Below are positions 7,939 to 16,600 of a stretch of 64,000 bases of DNA, one piece after another. The stretch spans positions 124,001 through 188,000 of the forward strand of contig NZ_VOHQ01000007.1 in NCBI RefSeq assembly GCF_009192765.1. The letters run 5' to 3'. This stretch comes from Agriterribacter humi. Its GTDB lineage: Bacteria > Bacteroidota > Bacteroidia > Chitinophagales > Chitinophagaceae. Position 1 is the stretch's first letter; every line of letters begins with the position of its first letter. A model generated the notes under the pieces. The model was given only the letters and a program-made list of their open reading frames with translations, did not search any database and was not told the origin of the DNA. The position numbers and the translations under genes were made by a program.

Positions 7939-9228
7939 ATGTTAGGCGCATCCATAAGTACAGATCCTGTTAAAACCACCTCTTATAAAGTGGTATTGCC
8001 CTTCTATGCTTATGCTTCCATCGCCTTTTTTGTTGCTACCTTACTTTTATTTTTTTCGGCGCCGGCATTCGGCAGGCATTATTTTCATCCGCATGTAATA
8101 GCTATTACGCATACTATGGCTTTGGGCTGGGGCACGATGGTAATACTGGGCGCCAGTCACCAGTTGGTGCCTGTGCTTATTGAAGGGAAACTGTTCAGTA
8201 ACACATTGGCTTATATTTCTTTTGCGCTGGCGGCAGTGGGTATTCCGCTGCTGGTGTATGCTTTTTATACCTTCAATATGAGCTGGATGGCCAGGTGTGG
8301 AGGTGAATTGGTTATTGGCGCTGTTGTTATATACCTTATAAACATGGGTATAAGCATGGCTAAATCAAAAACAGAGAATGTGCATGCCGTATTTGTATTT
8401 ACCGCCGGACTGTGGCTGCTGATCACTACTATTGTTGGGTTGCTGCTGGTATACAATTTTTCAATACCCCTGTTTTCTGAAGACTCCCTGCATTATCTTT
8501 CGCTGCATGCGCATATGGGCATTATTGGCTGGTTCTTATTGCTGATCATTGGTGTGGGCTCGCGGTTAATGCCTATGTTCCTGATTTCAAAATATGCCAA
8601 TGCCAAATTGCTATGGTGGGTATATATCCTTATTAACATGGGATTGATAGCATTTGTTTTCATGTTTTTATATGCTCCTCCTGTTTATTGTTACCTGTTG
8701 CCCGTTACCGCTGTTACGGCAGCGCTGCTGTTGTTCGGTTATTATTGCAGGCAGGCTTACAGGCAGCGTTTACGCAAACAGGTAGATGAGCAGCTAAAAA
8801 TATCCGTGCTTTCTGTGGTGATGATGATATTACCCGTTATTTTATTGATTATTATGATCATTGGCCTATGGGTGGCGGGCGAAAATGCCCGCCTGGTGCT
8901 GGCTTATGGTTTCACTGTTTTTTTTGGATGGATTACAGCCATTATTTTGGGTATGACATTTAAAACGCTGCCTTTTATTATCTGGAACAAAGTATATCAT
9001 AAAAAAGCGGGACTGGGCAAAACGCCCAATCCAAAAAACTTATTCAGCAACCGGGTATTCACCGGTATGGCTGTATTGTATCTGGCAGGGTTTGTTTTAT
9101 TTGTAACCGGTATTTTATTATCTGTTGTTTTTGTTTTGCAGATTGGGGCCCTGCTTTTATTGCTGGCTGCGGGTTTGTATAACTTTAACGTAATGAAAAT
9201 AATACTGCATAAACCTGTAATGCCATGA
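7939..9228 (+). CDS. Multi-pass membrane protein, heme-copper oxidase subunit I-like/NnrS-like
   Basis: A 429-residue protein with about 12 hydrophobic segments. Histidines lie in transmembrane settings reminiscent of heme ligands: HPHVIAITHTMALGWG and ASHQLVPV in the first third, LHAHMGIIGW in the middle. This pattern resembles the heme-copper oxidase/NO reductase subunit I superfamily and NnrS, but the full copper-site histidines are not evident, so catalysis is uncertain. It starts one base after the preceding stop and overlaps the next gene by ATGA. The context suggests nitric-oxide binding, reduction or relief at the inner membrane. Confidence 0.65.
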   Translation: MLGASISTDPVKTTSYKVVLPFYAYASIAFFVATLLLFFSAPAFGRHYFHPHVIAITHTMALGWGTMVILGASHQLVPVLIEGKLFSNTLAYISFALAAVGIPLLVYAFYTFNMSWMARCGGELVIGAVVIYLINMGISMAKSKTENVHAVFVFTAGLWLLITTIVGLLLVYNFSIPLFSEDSLHYLSLHAHMGIIGWFLLLIIGVGSRLMPMFLISKYANAKLLWWVYILINMGLIAFVFMFLYAPPVYCYLLPVTAVTAALLLFGYYCRQAYRQRLRKQVDEQLKISVLSVVMMILPVILLIIMIIGLWVAGENARLVLAYGFTVFFGWITAIILGMTFKTLPFIIWNKVYHKKAGLGKTPNPKNLFSNRVFTGMAVLYLAGFVLFVTGILLSVVFVLQIGALLLLLAAGLYNFNVMKIILHKPVMP

Positions 9229-9548
9229 ATGTAATAACCAACAGCGATATTAAATCTACAATTGCCATGGCGGCGCTGCAAAATGTAATAGACCCCGAAA
9301 TAGGATTAAACGTAGCGGATCTCGGATTGATTTACCAGATTGATTTTGATGAACCAGGCAGGAAAATCAATACAACGATGACATTAACCACGCAATTTTG
9401 CCCTATGGGTGAATCCATAGTAGACGGGGTAACGCAGGCCATGCAGCAAACTTTTCCCGGTGATACTATACAGGTTGATCTTACCTTTAACCCGCCCTGG
9501 AGCTACGATCTGATATCGGAGGAAGGGCGAAAATTCTTAAACAGATAG
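9225..9548 (+). CDS. MIP18/DUF59-family metal-sulfur cluster assembly factor
   Basis: A 107-residue DUF59 protein, the family of SufT, PaaD and eukaryotic MIP18, which helps load Fe-S clusters onto target proteins. The family signature is visible as VIDPEIGLNVADLGLIY near the N terminus and TLTTQFCPMGESI with the conserved cysteine in the middle; the end (FNPPWSYDLISEEGRKFL) is also typical. It overlaps the membrane protein gene by four bases and sits three bases before the Rrf2 gene. In this operon it would complement RIC in rebuilding clusters after nitric-oxide damage. Confidence 0.82.
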   Translation: MNVITNSDIKSTIAMAALQNVIDPEIGLNVADLGLIYQIDFDEPGRKINTTMTLTTQFCPMGESIVDGVTQAMQQTFPGDTIQVDLTFNPPWSYDLISEEGRKFLNR

Positions 9549-9551
9549 CAC

Positions 9552-9983
9552 ATGCTGAGTTATACCTGTAAAACCGCTGTAAAGGCTGTTATTTATCTGG
9601 CTTCAAAGCATGATGCCCGTTCCAACGCCGGTAGCAAAGAAATTGCAGAATATATTGACGCCAGTGAACATACGGTAGGAAAACTATTGCAAACACTGGT
9701 AAAGCGAAATGTAATCAATAGTGTAAAAGGGCCGTCCGGCGGATTTAATATTTCTAAAGAGCAACTGAAGCAACCCATTGTTAATATTGTTGCGGCTATT
9801 GACGGTGAGGAAGTATTTAAAGAATGCGGGCTGGGACTCAGCAAATGTTCTTCAACTCATCCGTGTCCTATTCACGATGAATATAAGGTAGCGCGCAATT
9901 TGATTGAGAAGCTTTTTACTACCAATAAGATATACGACTTATGCAAGCCTGTTAACAGTGGGTTAGCCTACCTGATCGGTTAG
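9552..9983 (+). CDS. Rrf2 family transcriptional regulator with three cluster-type cysteines
   Basis: A 143-residue Rrf2 protein: winged helix-turn-helix at about 1-75 (KEIAEYIDASEHTVGKLLQ, KGPSGGFNI) and a cysteine loop with C92, C99 and C105. In IscR and NsrR such cysteines bind an Fe-S cluster that reports on cluster supply or nitric oxide. The spacing here is C-x6-C-x5-C rather than the x5/x5 of IscR and NsrR. It closes the operon, three bases after the DUF59 gene, and is the natural candidate to bind the palindrome at 5446-5473. Confidence 0.85.
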   Translation: MLSYTCKTAVKAVIYLASKHDARSNAGSKEIAEYIDASEHTVGKLLQTLVKRNVINSVKGPSGGFNISKEQLKQPIVNIVAAIDGEEVFKECGLGLSKCSSTHPCPIHDEYKVARNLIEKLFTTNKIYDLCKPVNSGLAYLIG

Positions 9984-10216
9984 GTTCCTTCCCGGAGGCT
10001 GCTTTCCTTTGTTTTTTTTGCGGATAAAGCTTTTGTTTAGCGAAGGATATCGCCCCTTCATCGAAGCTTTTGGGGTAATCATCGAAATCAACTGTTAAAA
10101 GCCATTAAGGCTCATAATTTTACATGTATACCCGGCGTACACGAAAGTGATTGCTGCAGGTTTGGAGATGAAGTTGCCGGGCAGTAAAATTCAATACTTA
10201 TAAAACAGACCTATCC

Positions 10217-11158
10217 ATGCAAGGAAAGAAAATTGTAATTACAGTTTTGACGGTGCTTTTCATAGCGCTATTTTTTCTGATGACCATTCCCATGCGCCGC
10301 ACCTATCACGCTAAAATTGTTGTGAACTCGGATGAACTTATTACATACCGCACCTTGCAGGATACTGTTAATTGGGAGAAGTGGTATTCCGATAATGAAA
10401 TGCTCCGGCCCAGTCCCGCTTCTTTGACCATGCAACCTGCCAAAAAAAGCAAAGTGTTTGAATATCATTTGAAAGATCAGAACGGGTATGAAAAGGAAGG
10501 ACGGATACAGGTATCGCGGAAGAATAGCTGGAATATGCAAATCAACTGGTCGGAAGAGCTTGTATTTAAAACGAATATTGCTAAAAAGCTTCAGCTCCTT
10601 TTTAAACCCTCTGAGTTCAGAACGGCGTTTCTGCAAAATATGGTACAGTTTAAAAATGCCATTGAGCACCCGGATAATACTTTCGGAGGTTTAACTTTTG
10701 AAAGAAAAGAAATGCCTGCCAGTAAGCTTGTAACCTTGTCTGATACCGCGGCATTAAGTGAAGTAAAAGATCAGATTGCTTATTTGCACAATACAATAAC
10801 CGCTCAGTTGCCTGCTGAAGAAATACAATATCCGGGAACTTTTTTAAGTCAGCACGAAGCGCTGAATGATTCCACAATAATACTTTGTGTAGCAGTGGCG
10901 GTAACAGACGCATTGCAGGAAGTTAAAGCGCCTTTTGAAATGATAGAAATGGATGAGCATCCGGCTGTGATTATACAAACGCAGAAAAGTTATACCGATA
11001 TGGATGAGGATATAAGCATCATGTATGAGTGGCTGAAAAAAAATGATAAACGTCCGGCAACAAGCTACTGGATTAAGCATACCCCATCTGCCGACATTGC
11101 AAAAACAACAGGTAAAAACAACTTTACCATTATCCAGGAGGTATATTCCATAAAATAA
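10217..11158 (+). CDS. Membrane-anchored SRPBCC/GyrI-like protein, function unknown
   Basis: A 313-residue protein with one N-terminal membrane helix (VITVLTVLFIALFFLMTIP). The segment after it (ELITYRTLQDTVNWEKWYS) has the look of a polyketide cyclase/START-type domain, and the C-terminal half (DEHPAVIIQTQKSYTDMDED, IMYEWLKKNDKRPA) resembles GyrI-like small-molecule binding domains. Proteins combining these two folds are common in Bacteroidota and lack an assigned role. It stands alone between the Rrf2 gene and the ribosomal block. Confidence 0.65.
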   Translation: MQGKKIVITVLTVLFIALFFLMTIPMRRTYHAKIVVNSDELITYRTLQDTVNWEKWYSDNEMLRPSPASLTMQPAKKSKVFEYHLKDQNGYEKEGRIQVSRKNSWNMQINWSEELVFKTNIAKKLQLLFKPSEFRTAFLQNMVQFKNAIEHPDNTFGGLTFERKEMPASKLVTLSDTAALSEVKDQIAYLHNTITAQLPAEEIQYPGTFLSQHEALNDSTIILCVAVAVTDALQEVKAPFEMIEMDEHPAVIIQTQKSYTDMDEDISIMYEWLKKNDKRPATSYWIKHTPSADIAKTTGKNNFTIIQEVYSIK

Positions 11159-11353
11159 AGAGCTTAAAAACCGGGTAACCAACCTACACTTTCACTCCGT
11201 TACTCTTATTAACAGACAGCACAAATACTGCGTAAAAACGCCCATTTTCATGCCTTCTATGCATGGACTTCCTGCCGCTATTTATGACTTTGTCAAAATT
11301 TTTACTGATTATCAATCTGTTACAAAGGTGGCTTTAAAATAACAACCTTAAAT

Positions 11354-11471
11354 TTTGGTAATCTTATTTGATTACTCCTACCTTTGCGCTCCAATTTTTA
11401 ACCGGTAACCGAAGGGATGGCGACGGTACCAACTCCATGTTTTATATGAGCAGGGGTAAAAAACGAAAATA
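11354..11471 (+). promoter_or_regulatory. Promoter and 5-prime leader of rplM-rpsI
   Basis: TTTG at 11354-11357 and TACCTTTG at 11379-11386 are 21 bases apart, matching the Bacteroidota -33/-7 layout. The inferred leader is about 80 bases and includes ACCGGTAACC and GACGGTACC segments that could pair, so it may be a ribosomal-protein autoregulatory leader. The rest of the 313-base gap from 11159 shows nothing else recognisable. Confidence 0.55.
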
Positions 11472-11915
11472 ATGAGTAAACTACATTTCACTACCAAACA
11501 TGCGAACGCGGCTTCCGTGCAACATAACTGGTATGTTGTGGACGGCACCAATCAAACTGTTGGTCGCATGTGTGCCCGTATTGCGGCTGTGCTGCGAGGC
11601 AAAAACAAAGCTTATTACACTCCTCATGTTGATTGTGGGGATTTTATTGTTGTAATTAACGCTGATAAGGTAAAATTCACGGGCAATAAAATTGATGACA
11701 AAAACTATATCAACTTTTCCGGTTACCCGGGTGGCAAAAGGGAAGAAACGGCCAGGAGCCTTCTCAGCCGGCGGCCAGAAGTTGTAATAGAAAGAGCTGT
11801 AAAGGGGATGTTGCCTAAAAATCGCCTGGGCCGTAAGATATATAAAAAATTATTTGTGTATGCGGGCGCTGAACATCCGCATATTGCGCAACAACCCAAA
11901 GAATTGAAATTTTAA
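11472..11915 (+). CDS. rplM: 50S ribosomal protein L13
   Basis: A 147-residue uL13 protein, an early-assembling component of the large subunit. Family motifs are clear: WYVVDGTNQTVGRMCARIA, YTPHVDCGDFIVVINADKV, and the C-terminal KGMLPKNRLGRKIYKKL. Length is normal. It is the first gene after a good promoter and leader, and is followed 50 bases on by rpsI, the usual L13-S9 pair. Confidence 0.97.
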   Translation: MSKLHFTTKHANAASVQHNWYVVDGTNQTVGRMCARIAAVLRGKNKAYYTPHVDCGDFIVVINADKVKFTGNKIDDKNYINFSGYPGGKREETARSLLSRRPEVVIERAVKGMLPKNRLGRKIYKKLFVYAGAEHPHIAQQPKELKF

Positions 11916-11965
11916 TTAGTAAACTGCTAATAGCGGTTTCGCTAATAGCCTAAAGCTTAAAATAA

Positions 11966-12355
11966 ATGGAAAAGCAAAAAAATGGCGTTGGTCGTCGTAA
12001 AGAAGCAGTGACCCGGGTTTTTCTTTCAAAAGGAGACGGGAAGATCATTGTAAATGACAAAGACTATAAGCAATATTTTTCCCTGATCTACCTTCAAAAC
12101 AAGGTTGAGCTTCCTTTAAAAACCGTTGAGGGATTAGATAAGTTTGATATTAAAATTAATGCTTCAGGCGGGGGTGTTAAAGGCCAGGCCGAAGCTGCAA
12201 AGCTGGGTATTGCACGCGCTTTGCTGGAGGTGAGTGCAGATTATCGTCCTGCATTAAAGGCTGCCGGATTGCTTATGCGCGACCCAAGAGGTGTTGAACG
12301 CAAGAAGTTTGGTAAGAAAAAAGCCAGGAAGAGCTTCCAGTTCAGCAAACGTTAG
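11966..12355 (+). CDS. rpsI: 30S ribosomal protein S9
   Basis: A 129-residue uS9 protein. Typical parts are GVGRRKEAVTRVFL at the start, INASGGGVKGQAEAAKLGIA in the middle, and the basic C terminus ARKSFQFSKR ending in the invariant lysine-arginine tail that reaches the P-site tRNA. Normal length. It is co-transcribed with rplM; rpsB follows after 101 bases that hold a short GC palindrome. Confidence 0.97.
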   Translation: MEKQKNGVGRRKEAVTRVFLSKGDGKIIVNDKDYKQYFSLIYLQNKVELPLKTVEGLDKFDIKINASGGGVKGQAEAAKLGIARALLEVSADYRPALKAAGLLMRDPRGVERKKFGKKKARKSFQFSKR

Positions 12356-12412
12356 TCCTTTATTTCCCGCAAAGGGATATCGGAAATTTTCAAAAGTTTT
12401 CAGATTAGCACA

Positions 12413-12432
12413 TCAGCCTGCCGGCTGGCAGG
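12413..12432. repeat. GC-rich palindromic repeat, also at 48295-48314 in reverse orientation
   Basis: The 20 bases TCAGCCTGCCGGCTGGCAGG are identical to the reverse complement of 48295-48314. The core CCTGCC-GGCT-GGCAGG forms a hairpin. Related words occur at 23260-23272 and 43259-43266. Confidence 0.6.
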
Positions 12433-12456
12433 TTTTCAAATTTTAAAATCAGATAA

Positions 12457-13398
12457 ATGGAAAATAATACTTCCCTTCAACAACAACTCCTCGAAGCCGG
12501 TGTTCATTTTGGTCACCTGCGTAAGAAGTGGAATCCAAAGATGCTGCCTTACATCTTTGCTGAAAAAAAAGGCATTCATATTATTGACCTGAATAAAACA
12601 GTTGAAAACCTGCAGGAAACTGCTGCTGCATTAAAAAGTATTGCCAAAAGTGGTAAAAAAATAATGTTTGTAGGCACCAAAAAACAGGCAAAGGAAATTG
12701 TTACCGATTGCGCAAAGCGGGTAAATATGCCTTTCGTTACTGAAAGGTGGCTGGGTGGTATGCTTACCAACTTTAATACAGTGCGCAAAAGTGTAAAGAA
12801 AATGCAAAGCATTGAAAAGATGCTGAACGACGGCACTTTTGACAGCATTACCAAAAAGGAAAGATTAACCCTTAGCCGTGATAAAGAAAAAATGGAAAAG
12901 GTGCTGGGTGGTATCGCACAGTTAGGACGGGTTCCGGCGGCCCTGTTTATCATTGATATTGGCCATGAACACATAGCGCTTGCCGAAGCCAAACGCCTGG
13001 GCGTTGCTACTTTTGGTATGGTAGATACCAACTGCGATCCTAATAAAGTGGATTTTGCGATTCCTTCAAATGATGATGCAACAAAATCTATTGCTATAAT
13101 AACCAATTATATTGTTGCGGCCATCGCCGAGGGCTTGGCCGAACGCCAGAACGAGAAAGCTGAAGAAGAAACAGAAGAAGAAGTTGTGGACAAAGGCCCG
13201 AGGATGGATATAGATGAGGCCGGCGGTGCAGATAAAGAAAGAGGTGGCAGAACTCCGGGAAGCCGTCCCGGACCAGGTGCAAATCGCCCCGGTGGTGGCG
13301 GTAACAGGGGAGGCGCTCCCGGTGGGCAAAGAAGACGTACAACCGGCGGACCTGGTGGACCAGGCAGACGCCCCCCGGGTGGTGGCGGTGGCAGATAG
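12457..13398 (+). CDS. rpsB: 30S ribosomal protein S2 with a Gly/Arg/Pro-rich C-terminal extension
   Basis: A 313-residue uS2 protein. Residues 1-230 are a standard S2 (LLEAGVHFGHLRKKWNPKM, FVGTKKQAKEIV, ERWLGGMLTNFNTV, DTNCDPNKVDFAIPSNDDA). From about 232 the tail is acidic (EKAEEETEEEVVDKGPRMD) and then becomes a disordered stretch of glycine, arginine and proline to the end, some 60 residues beyond the usual length. Such tails suggest RNA or protein contacts but no function can be stated. tsf follows 49 bases later, the conserved rpsB-tsf order. Confidence 0.95.
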   Translation: MENNTSLQQQLLEAGVHFGHLRKKWNPKMLPYIFAEKKGIHIIDLNKTVENLQETAAALKSIAKSGKKIMFVGTKKQAKEIVTDCAKRVNMPFVTERWLGGMLTNFNTVRKSVKKMQSIEKMLNDGTFDSITKKERLTLSRDKEKMEKVLGGIAQLGRVPAALFIIDIGHEHIALAEAKRLGVATFGMVDTNCDPNKVDFAIPSNDDATKSIAIITNYIVAAIAEGLAERQNEKAEEETEEEVVDKGPRMDIDEAGGADKERGGRTPGSRPGPGANRPGGGGNRGGAPGGQRRRTTGGPGGPGRRPPGGGGGR

Positions 13399-13447
13399 CA
13401 CACATGTACTATCTCAATTTTATTCTTAATTAAAATTATTGTCCGAT

Positions 13448-14287
13448 ATGTCAACAATAACAATTACAGCAGCAGATATTAATAAGCTGCGTCAAATGAC
13501 TGGCGCGGGTATGATGGATTGCCGTAAGGCATTAACTGAAACCAATGGTGATTTTGAAGAAGCGATTGACTGGTTACGCAAAAAAGGAGCAAAAGTGGCC
13601 GCTCTTCGTGGCGACCGTGAAGCGAAAGAAGGCGTGGTAATTGCTCAAACTACGGCTGATAATAAGACAGGTATTGCTGTTTGCATAAGCAGTGAAACGG
13701 ATTTTGTAAGTAAGAATGCGGATTTTGTGGCTTTTGCGCAAAGTATAGCAGACGCTGCCATACAGCATAATGTAAAAAGTGCTGATGAACTGAATAATGT
13801 TGCTATTGATGGTGCTAAAATTGCCGACCTGGTAAATGATAAATTGGCCAGCATTGGTGAAAAAATCGGTATCAGCAAATTTGAGCGTTTAGATGCGCCT
13901 TATGTTGCTTCCTATATTCATGGCGCTTATCGCATTGGTGTGCTGGTGGGGTTAAGCAAAGAAGCGGCAGATGCCGGTAAGGATGTGGCTATGCAAATTG
14001 CTGCCATGAACCCCGTGGCTGTAGACCCCGATTCTGTATCGGCCGATATAATAGCACGTGAAAAAGCAATTGTAACGGAACAAATTAAAAATGATCCTAA
14101 AATGGCAGGTAAGCCCGATGCAATGATTGATAAAATTGCAGACGGAAAACTTAATGCTTTTTTTAAAGAAAATACTTTAACTGCCCAGGCATTTGTAAAA
14201 GATAATGGAAAAACTGTTGGCGATTACCTCACCAGTGTTGACAGCGGGTTGAAAGTTATTGATTTTAAAAGAGTAGCTTTAGGATAA
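13448..14287 (+). CDS. tsf: Elongation factor Ts
   Basis: A 279-residue EF-Ts, the guanine nucleotide exchange factor for EF-Tu. The N-terminal UBA-like domain carries KLRQMTGAGMMDCRKALTE, and the core shows SSETDFVSKNADF and HGAYRIGVLVGL. An in-frame TTG lies three codons upstream at 13439, but the ATG at 13448 gives MSTITITAADINKLRQ, which fits the family better. It is the last gene of the translation block and is followed by a strong terminator. Confidence 0.96.
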   Translation: MSTITITAADINKLRQMTGAGMMDCRKALTETNGDFEEAIDWLRKKGAKVAALRGDREAKEGVVIAQTTADNKTGIAVCISSETDFVSKNADFVAFAQSIADAAIQHNVKSADELNNVAIDGAKIADLVNDKLASIGEKIGISKFERLDAPYVASYIHGAYRIGVLVGLSKEAADAGKDVAMQIAAMNPVAVDPDSVSADIIAREKAIVTEQIKNDPKMAGKPDAMIDKIADGKLNAFFKENTLTAQAFVKDNGKTVGDYLTSVDSGLKVIDFKRVALG

Positions 14288-14312
14288 TCGTATTTCAACT
14301 TATCGTATAGGG

Positions 14313-14345
14313 ATCCCGGCAAATTTTTTTTGCCGGGATTTTTTT
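14313..14345 (+). terminator. Intrinsic terminator after tsf
   Basis: ATCCCGGCAAA and TTTGCCGGGAT form an 11-bp stem with a five-T loop, followed by a run of seven T. Confidence 0.9.
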
Positions 14346-14377
14346 AGTACTTATACCGCCTGATCGTTTAATGTACC

Positions 14378-15673
14378 CTATCTCAGTTGTTTGGTATCTA
14401 CCCGCGAAGGCGTATCTGTTCCATTTACAATGCTTGCTGAGCTTAGCGCAATAGCTTTAATAATTTCCGTCATATTTTTAATATCAAGTGTTGAAAACTC
14501 ATCGCCGGGTGTATGATAATAAGGCTCGCTGTCCATTTTTGAAGTGGAGACAGTATGTGCAGGAACGCCGAGCCTGGCCAGTGTAGCATTATCCGAACGG
14601 TAAAACAATTGCTGGTCGGGGTAAGGATCCTGGTAAAATTTAAAAGCGGTGCCTTCAAGATTTTTTTCTAAAATCTTACCCATGTCCGTTTTTTCATAAC
14701 CGGTTATATAAGCAGAATTGGCACCCCACTTACTTTCAGTGCCAATCATTTCAATATTGAACATTGCGGTTACCTTATCTGGTTCAAACTGCTTAGAAAA
14801 ATACTGCGATCCAAAACCACCGCTTTCTTCCGCCGTAAATGCGGCAAACACAAGTGTGCGTTCGTTGTTATTTACCTTTTTAAAATATTTTGCCAGCATA
14901 ATCACCGCCGTTATACCTGCAGCATCATCATTTGCACCGTTGAATACCGAGTCACCTTTTGCATCGGGTTGGCCTATGCCCAGGTGATCATAATGCCCGG
15001 AAAATATTACATACTCTTCCTTTTCGGCAGACCGGTTTTTTCCCGGTAAAATGCCCACTACATTTTTCAGTTTCTTTTCTGTTATCCGGTGCTGAATAGA
15101 AAACGAATATTCAACGGGTTCCTGTTCCGTTAACACAAACAGCACACTGTTGTCCGACCTGAAGCTTTCTCTTTTGAGCCGCAGCAGGTTAAAAAAATTC
15201 TTAGCATGTGCAGTATCCACCCATACCACATAATTTTTCCCGGACGTAATATAGCCATACGCAGTATTGAATAGTTTATCTCCTGCATTGATTTGTACAT
15301 TTTCATACCCCGAATCCTGTGTTACCGACAATGTTTCTTTGGATGTAAAAGCAATGATATGACTGCTATCCATATGGCTGCTATTTACTGTGCCGGATGC
15401 GGTCGTTTGTTTGGCTTCAATCAAAGTAAATTCCTGGAAAAAATTTGTTGAGGAAGGTGGGGGTTGCAAGCCTGCTTTCTTAAATGCTTTTGCGATATAT
15501 GCTGCTGCCTTGTCAATACCGGGTGTAAATATAGCACGCCCCTCCATATCATCAGCCGATAAGGTTTTTTCTATTTTGCTGACTTTTTTAACGGTAATGA
15601 TCCTGTCAATTTTTTGTGCGGATACATACACACTTGTGAGCAGTATAATTACTGATACATAAAACTTCTTCAT
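14378..15673 (-). CDS. M28 family zinc aminopeptidase, secreted
   Basis: A 431-residue protein with a Sec signal (KFYVSVIILLTSVYVSAQ). The catalytic domain has all M28 di-zinc ligands in order: H in SGHYDHLG, bridging D in NGANDDAAG, catalytic and binding glutamates in TAEESGG, acidic ligand in IEMIG, and H in PYYHTPGD. The inserted segment after residue 95 fits the PA-like region of many family members. It probably trims peptides in the periplasm or at the surface for nutrition. Convergent with tsf; the next upstream gene is the LytTR regulator. Confidence 0.9.
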   Translation of the reverse strand: MKKFYVSVIILLTSVYVSAQKIDRIITVKKVSKIEKTLSADDMEGRAIFTPGIDKAAAYIAKAFKKAGLQPPPSSTNFFQEFTLIEAKQTTASGTVNSSHMDSSHIIAFTSKETLSVTQDSGYENVQINAGDKLFNTAYGYITSGKNYVVWVDTAHAKNFFNLLRLKRESFRSDNSVLFVLTEQEPVEYSFSIQHRITEKKLKNVVGILPGKNRSAEKEEYVIFSGHYDHLGIGQPDAKGDSVFNGANDDAAGITAVIMLAKYFKKVNNNERTLVFAAFTAEESGGFGSQYFSKQFEPDKVTAMFNIEMIGTESKWGANSAYITGYEKTDMGKILEKNLEGTAFKFYQDPYPDQQLFYRSDNATLARLGVPAHTVSTSKMDSEPYYHTPGDEFSTLDIKNMTEIIKAIALSSASIVNGTDTPSRVDTKQLR

Positions 15674-15842
15674 ACTTTAAAGGGGAATTTTTAAATAAGA
15701 GGAATTAAACCACGAAAATAAACAAAACCCGAAATTCGAAGGGAAATGCAAACCGAAACGAATGCTCCCTGTAACTTGTAACCTGTAACCTCTTCCCGAA
15801 ACAAAACCCAACGATAAACTAAAAACGATAAACAACAGACTT

Positions 15843-16586
15843 CTACAGGCTCATCATTTCTTTAAACTTCACGGCCTGGCGGCGGCTTACCTCAATTTTT
15901 TCTCCTCCTTTAATTTCAAGCAGTAATCCACCATTAAAATAAGGTTCCACTCTTTCTATCATGCGCAGATTTACAATATGTTTACGGTTGGCGCGAAAAA
16001 AAACTTTTTCATCCAATCGTTCTTCTAATGCATTGAGTGATTTTAAGATGAGTGGCTTGTGTGTGCTGAAAAATACTTTGGCATAATTGCCCACACTTTC
16101 AAACAGCCGTATTTCATTCAATTTTACAAACCAGCATCTTTCGCCATCTTTTACAAATACCTGGTCATTTTCGCCCAAAATGCCCCTGTTTACCCCCTGA
16201 ACGCCTAATGAAGAGGTGAGCGCTTCTTTTTCCTCAATATATTCCAGTTTATGCAGTGCATCTGCCAGCCGTTTGGGCTCAACCGGTTTCAGCAAATAAT
16301 CTAATGCGTTCACCTCAAAAGCTTTCAGGGCGTATTCATCGTATGCTGTAGTAAATATTACCTGTGGTAATCTGTCTAATTCAGTTAACAAATCAAAACC
16401 TGTTTTACCCGGCATTTGAATATCAAGGAATACAAGGTCGGGAGCCATATGCTCAATCTTTTCTATACCCTCATTGGCATTGGCGGCTTCGGCTATTACT
16501 TCTATTTCAGGGTGATCCTGCAATAGTTTTTTTAATTCAGTTCTGGCCAATCTTTCATCGTCAATAATAATGGCTCTTTTTGTCAT
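15843..16586 (-). CDS. LytTR family response regulator
   Basis: A 247-residue regulator: receiver domain at 1-120 with phospho-acceptor D55 (LVFLDIQMPGKTG) and the LDYLLKPVEPKRL switch region, then a LytTR DNA-binding domain at about 145-245 (RHIVNLRMIERVEPYF is the family-like core, with ISRRQAVKFKEMM-type end, here VSRRQAVKFKEMM). It lies 14 bases downstream of its sensor kinase gene and forms a LytS/LytTR two-component pair. Targets are unknown; such pairs in Bacteroidota often act on adjacent genes or on surface functions. Confidence 0.93.
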   Translation of the reverse strand: MTKRAIIIDDERLARTELKKLLQDHPEIEVIAEAANANEGIEKIEHMAPDLVFLDIQMPGKTGFDLLTELDRLPQVIFTTAYDEYALKAFEVNALDYLLKPVEPKRLADALHKLEYIEEKEALTSSLGVQGVNRGILGENDQVFVKDGERCWFVKLNEIRLFESVGNYAKVFFSTHKPLILKSLNALEERLDEKVFFRANRKHIVNLRMIERVEPYFNGGLLLEIKGGEKIEVSRRQAVKFKEMMSL

Positions 16587-16600
16587 AATGTATAATTTAA

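Noticed and set aside
13066-13463. Several proline- or serine-rich open frames opposite the rpsB tail
   Set aside because: They come from the low-complexity G+C-rich DNA of the S2 tail read in other frames.
15765-15835. Small direct repeats (TAACTTG/TAACCTG and ACGATAAAC) between the M28 and LytTR genes
   Set aside because: Short, imperfect and AT-rich; no clear regulatory layout or second copy elsewhere in the window.
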